A DNA stretch of 64,000 bases from Pseudomonas fluorescens (GTDB lineage Bacteria > Pseudomonadota > Gammaproteobacteria > Pseudomonadales > Pseudomonadaceae): positions 5,518,001-5,582,000 of the forward strand of contig NZ_CP038438.1 of NCBI RefSeq assembly GCF_004683905.1, written 5' to 3'. How positions within the stretch are numbered: position 1 is the stretch's first letter; the number at the start of each line of letters is the position of its first letter. Below are positions 63,401 through 64,000 of the stretch, one piece after another. Below the pieces are notes generated by a model that was given only the letters and a program-made list of their open reading frames with translations, was not told where the DNA came from and did no database searches. Both the position numbers and the translations under genes were made by a program.

Positions 63401-63421
63401 CAGGCGATTGGTCTGGCTCAT
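60404..63421 (-). CDS. soxA: Sarcosine oxidase alpha subunit
   Basis: The 1005-residue alpha subunit: an N-terminal ferredoxin-like domain ('LSFTFNGQSYKGFEGDSLASALIA' region, 13-105), an NAD-binding Rossmann domain with 'VLIVGAGPAGLAAALAAARS' (about 174-193), and a C-terminal GcvT-like folate-binding domain ('TLSGPNSRKLLSAV', 'ADYAMGVLEKIVEAG'). It forms the heterotetramer with SoxB, D and G. Start ATG 63421 overlaps the soxD stop by 4 bp. Confidence 0.96.
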   Translation of the reverse strand: MSQTNRLSNGGRIDRNKVLSFTFNGQSYKGFEGDSLASALIANGVDIIGRSFKYSRPRGIFAAGAEEPNAVLQIGATEATQIPNVRATQQALYQGLVATSTNGWPSVNNDMMGILGKVGGKLMPPGFYYKTFMYPQSFWMTYEKYIRKAAGLGRSPTEVDPDTYDYMNQHCDVLIVGAGPAGLAAALAAARSGARVILADEQEEFGGSLLDSRESLDGKPAIEWVASVIAELKNTPDVLLLPRATVNGYHDHNFLTIHERLTDHLGDRAPIGQVRQRIHRVRAKRVVLATGAHERPLVYGNNDVPGNMLAGAVSTYVRRYGVAPGKKLVLSTNNDHAYRVALDWLDASLQVVAIADARSNPRGALVEEARAKGIRILTGSAVIEARGSKRVTAARIAAIDVKAHTVTSPGEWLDCDVIASSGGYSPVVHLASHLGGKPIWREDILGFVPGEAPQKRVCVGGINGVYGLGDSLADGFEGGARAASEAGFGVVEGTLPKALSRLEEATLALFQVPHEKGTSRAPKQFVDLQNDVTAAAIELATREGFESVEHVKRYTALGFGTDQGKLGNVNGLAIAARSLNVTIPQMGTTMFRPNYTPVTFGAVAGRHCGHIFEPVRYTALHQWHLKNGAEFEDVGQWKRPWYFPKNGEDMHAAVKRECKAVRDSVGLLDASTLGKIDIQGPDAREFLNRVYTNAWTKLDVGKARYGLMCKEDGMVFDDGVTACLADNHFVMTTTTGGAARVLQWLELYHQTEWPEMKVYFTSVTDHWATMTLSGPNSRKLLSAVTDIDLSNEAFPFMTWKEGLVGGVPARVFRISFTGELSYEVNVQADYAMGVLEKIVEAGKQYNLTPYGTETMHVLRAEKGFIIVGQDTDGSMTPDDLNMGWCVGRTKPFSWIGQRGMNREDCVKDQRKQLVGLKPIDPNVWLPEGAQLVFNTKQAIPMTMVGHVTSSYAHNSLGYSFAMGVVKGGLKRMGERVFAPLADGSVIEAEIVSSVFFDPKGDRQNI

Positions 63422-63747
63422 ACCTTCTCTCCCAGCGCCGTCGTGGCTGTTTTCGCCGAATCAGCCTTGTCGGTGAATTGCGGCTTGGTGCCGATCTTGT
63501 AGGTTTCGAGAATCTCGTAGGTCACGGTGTCGCGGGTGACGTTGAAGTACTGGCGGCAACCGGCGACGTGATCCCACAGCTCGTGGTGCAGACCACGCGG
63601 GTTGTCGCGGAAGAACATGTAGTCGCCCCACTCTTCATCGGTGCAGGCGTTCGGATCCAGCGGACGCGGAATGTGCGCCTGACCGGATGCATGGAATTCC
63701 TCTTCGGAGCGCAGTTCGCCGCAGTGAGGACAGAAGATATGCAACAT
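63418..63747 (-). CDS. soxD: Sarcosine oxidase delta subunit
   Basis: A 109-residue zinc-binding subunit: 'FCPHCGELRSEEEF' supplies two zinc Cys ligands, with His and Cys in 'HVAGCRQYFNV' completing the site. It is small and structural. Overlaps soxA by 4 bp and follows soxB by 14 bp; GGAG lies ahead of the ATG at 63747. Confidence 0.96.
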   Translation of the reverse strand: MLHIFCPHCGELRSEEEFHASGQAHIPRPLDPNACTDEEWGDYMFFRDNPRGLHHELWDHVAGCRQYFNVTRDTVTYEILETYKIGTKPQFTDKADSAKTATTALGEKV

Positions 63748-63761
63748 GGGGATTTCTCCTG

Positions 63762-64000
63762 TTAGTGGGCGACGGCAGCAGCGCCGTGTTCGTCGATGAG
63801 GGCGCCGTTGTGGAAACGGTCGATGGAAAACGGTGCAGCCAACGGGTGCATTTCACCCTTGGCGAGGCTGGCGGCAAACACGTTGCCCGAGCCAGGAGTG
63901 GCCTTGAAGCCACCGGTGCCCCAACCGCAGTTGAAGAACATGTTCGGTACCGGGGTTTTCGAAATGATCGGGCAAGCGTCCGGGGTGGTGTCGACGATGC
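63762..64000 (-). CDS. soxB: Sarcosine oxidase beta subunit, C-terminal part (runs off window)
   Basis: The last 79 codons are visible, ending 'APFSIDRFHNGALIDEHG' plus a short Ala-rich tail and TAA at 63762. 'NMFFNCGWGTGGFKATPG' is the conserved covalent-flavin domain end of SoxB. The beta subunit oxidises sarcosine with bound FAD/FMN. The order soxB-D-A-G on the minus strand is standard; the rest of soxB and probably glyA lie to the right. Confidence 0.93.
   Translation of the reverse strand, partial: IVDTTPDACPIISKTPVPNMFFNCGWGTGGFKATPGSGNVFAASLAKGEMHPLAAPFSIDRFHNGALIDEHGAAAVAH

Overview
The window is chromosomal DNA of a Pseudomonas, almost certainly of the P. fluorescens lineage. This rests on the gene order davBA-pqqFABCDE, on the bioBFHCD, fadE-type, fiu, cre and sarcosine oxidase clusters, on GC-rich codon use, and on many fluorescens-type REP/REPIN palindromes. 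No rRNA or housekeeping phylogenetic marker is present, so species is not resolved.

Positions 1 to about 3,900 are the right end of a lower-GC accessory island. It carries the C-terminus of a DUF262 protein, a HEPN-type nuclease (R-x4-H motif), a Vsr-type endonuclease, an oppositely oriented DNA cytosine-5 methyltransferase, a transposase scrap and an HNH nuclease. It ends at a 3' tRNA fragment (CAT anticodon to CCA, 3859..3903) followed by a terminator, which looks like the far attachment repeat of an element inserted into a tRNA gene. An orphan membrane protein (4042..4782) follows the junction.

4.9-18.8 kb: an Lrp/AsnC regulator, the lysine-to-5-aminovalerate genes davB and davA, then the PQQ cofactor genes pqqF, A, B, C, D, E with a translationally coupled S9 peptidase. 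A YqaE/Pmp3 peptide and a class III aminotransferase divergent from a LysR regulator follow.

18.9-31.3 kb: two fadE-type acyl-CoA dehydrogenases flanking a membrane diguanylate cyclase that has a near-perfect Vfr/CRP site upstream; a small flagellar-rod-like protein; the biotin genes bioB, F, H, C, D with a BirA-type operator over the bioB promoter; divergent comF; and ModE.

31.3-42.6 kb: Tat-exported PhoX phosphatase, kinase SrkA, transporter RarD, GcvR, malate synthase G, a lone receiver protein, and a cNMP/CBS/DUF294 protein coupled to a DnaQ-like exonuclease.

42.6-57.1 kb: an iron-responsive FecI/FecR/TonB receptor/PepSY unit, a glutathione S-transferase, creB-creC-creD, an aspartic protease, an acyltransferase, a DUF2780 protein and an ECF sigma/anti-sigma pair.

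57.1-64 kb: one-carbon genes fdhA, purU and soxG-A-D-B (all minus strand; soxB runs off the window). These fit glycine betaine/sarcosine demethylation with formaldehyde disposal. At least 17 REP/REPIN palindromes of three families and two copies of a fourth palindromic element occupy intergenic gaps, often inside operons; no REP transposase is visible here.
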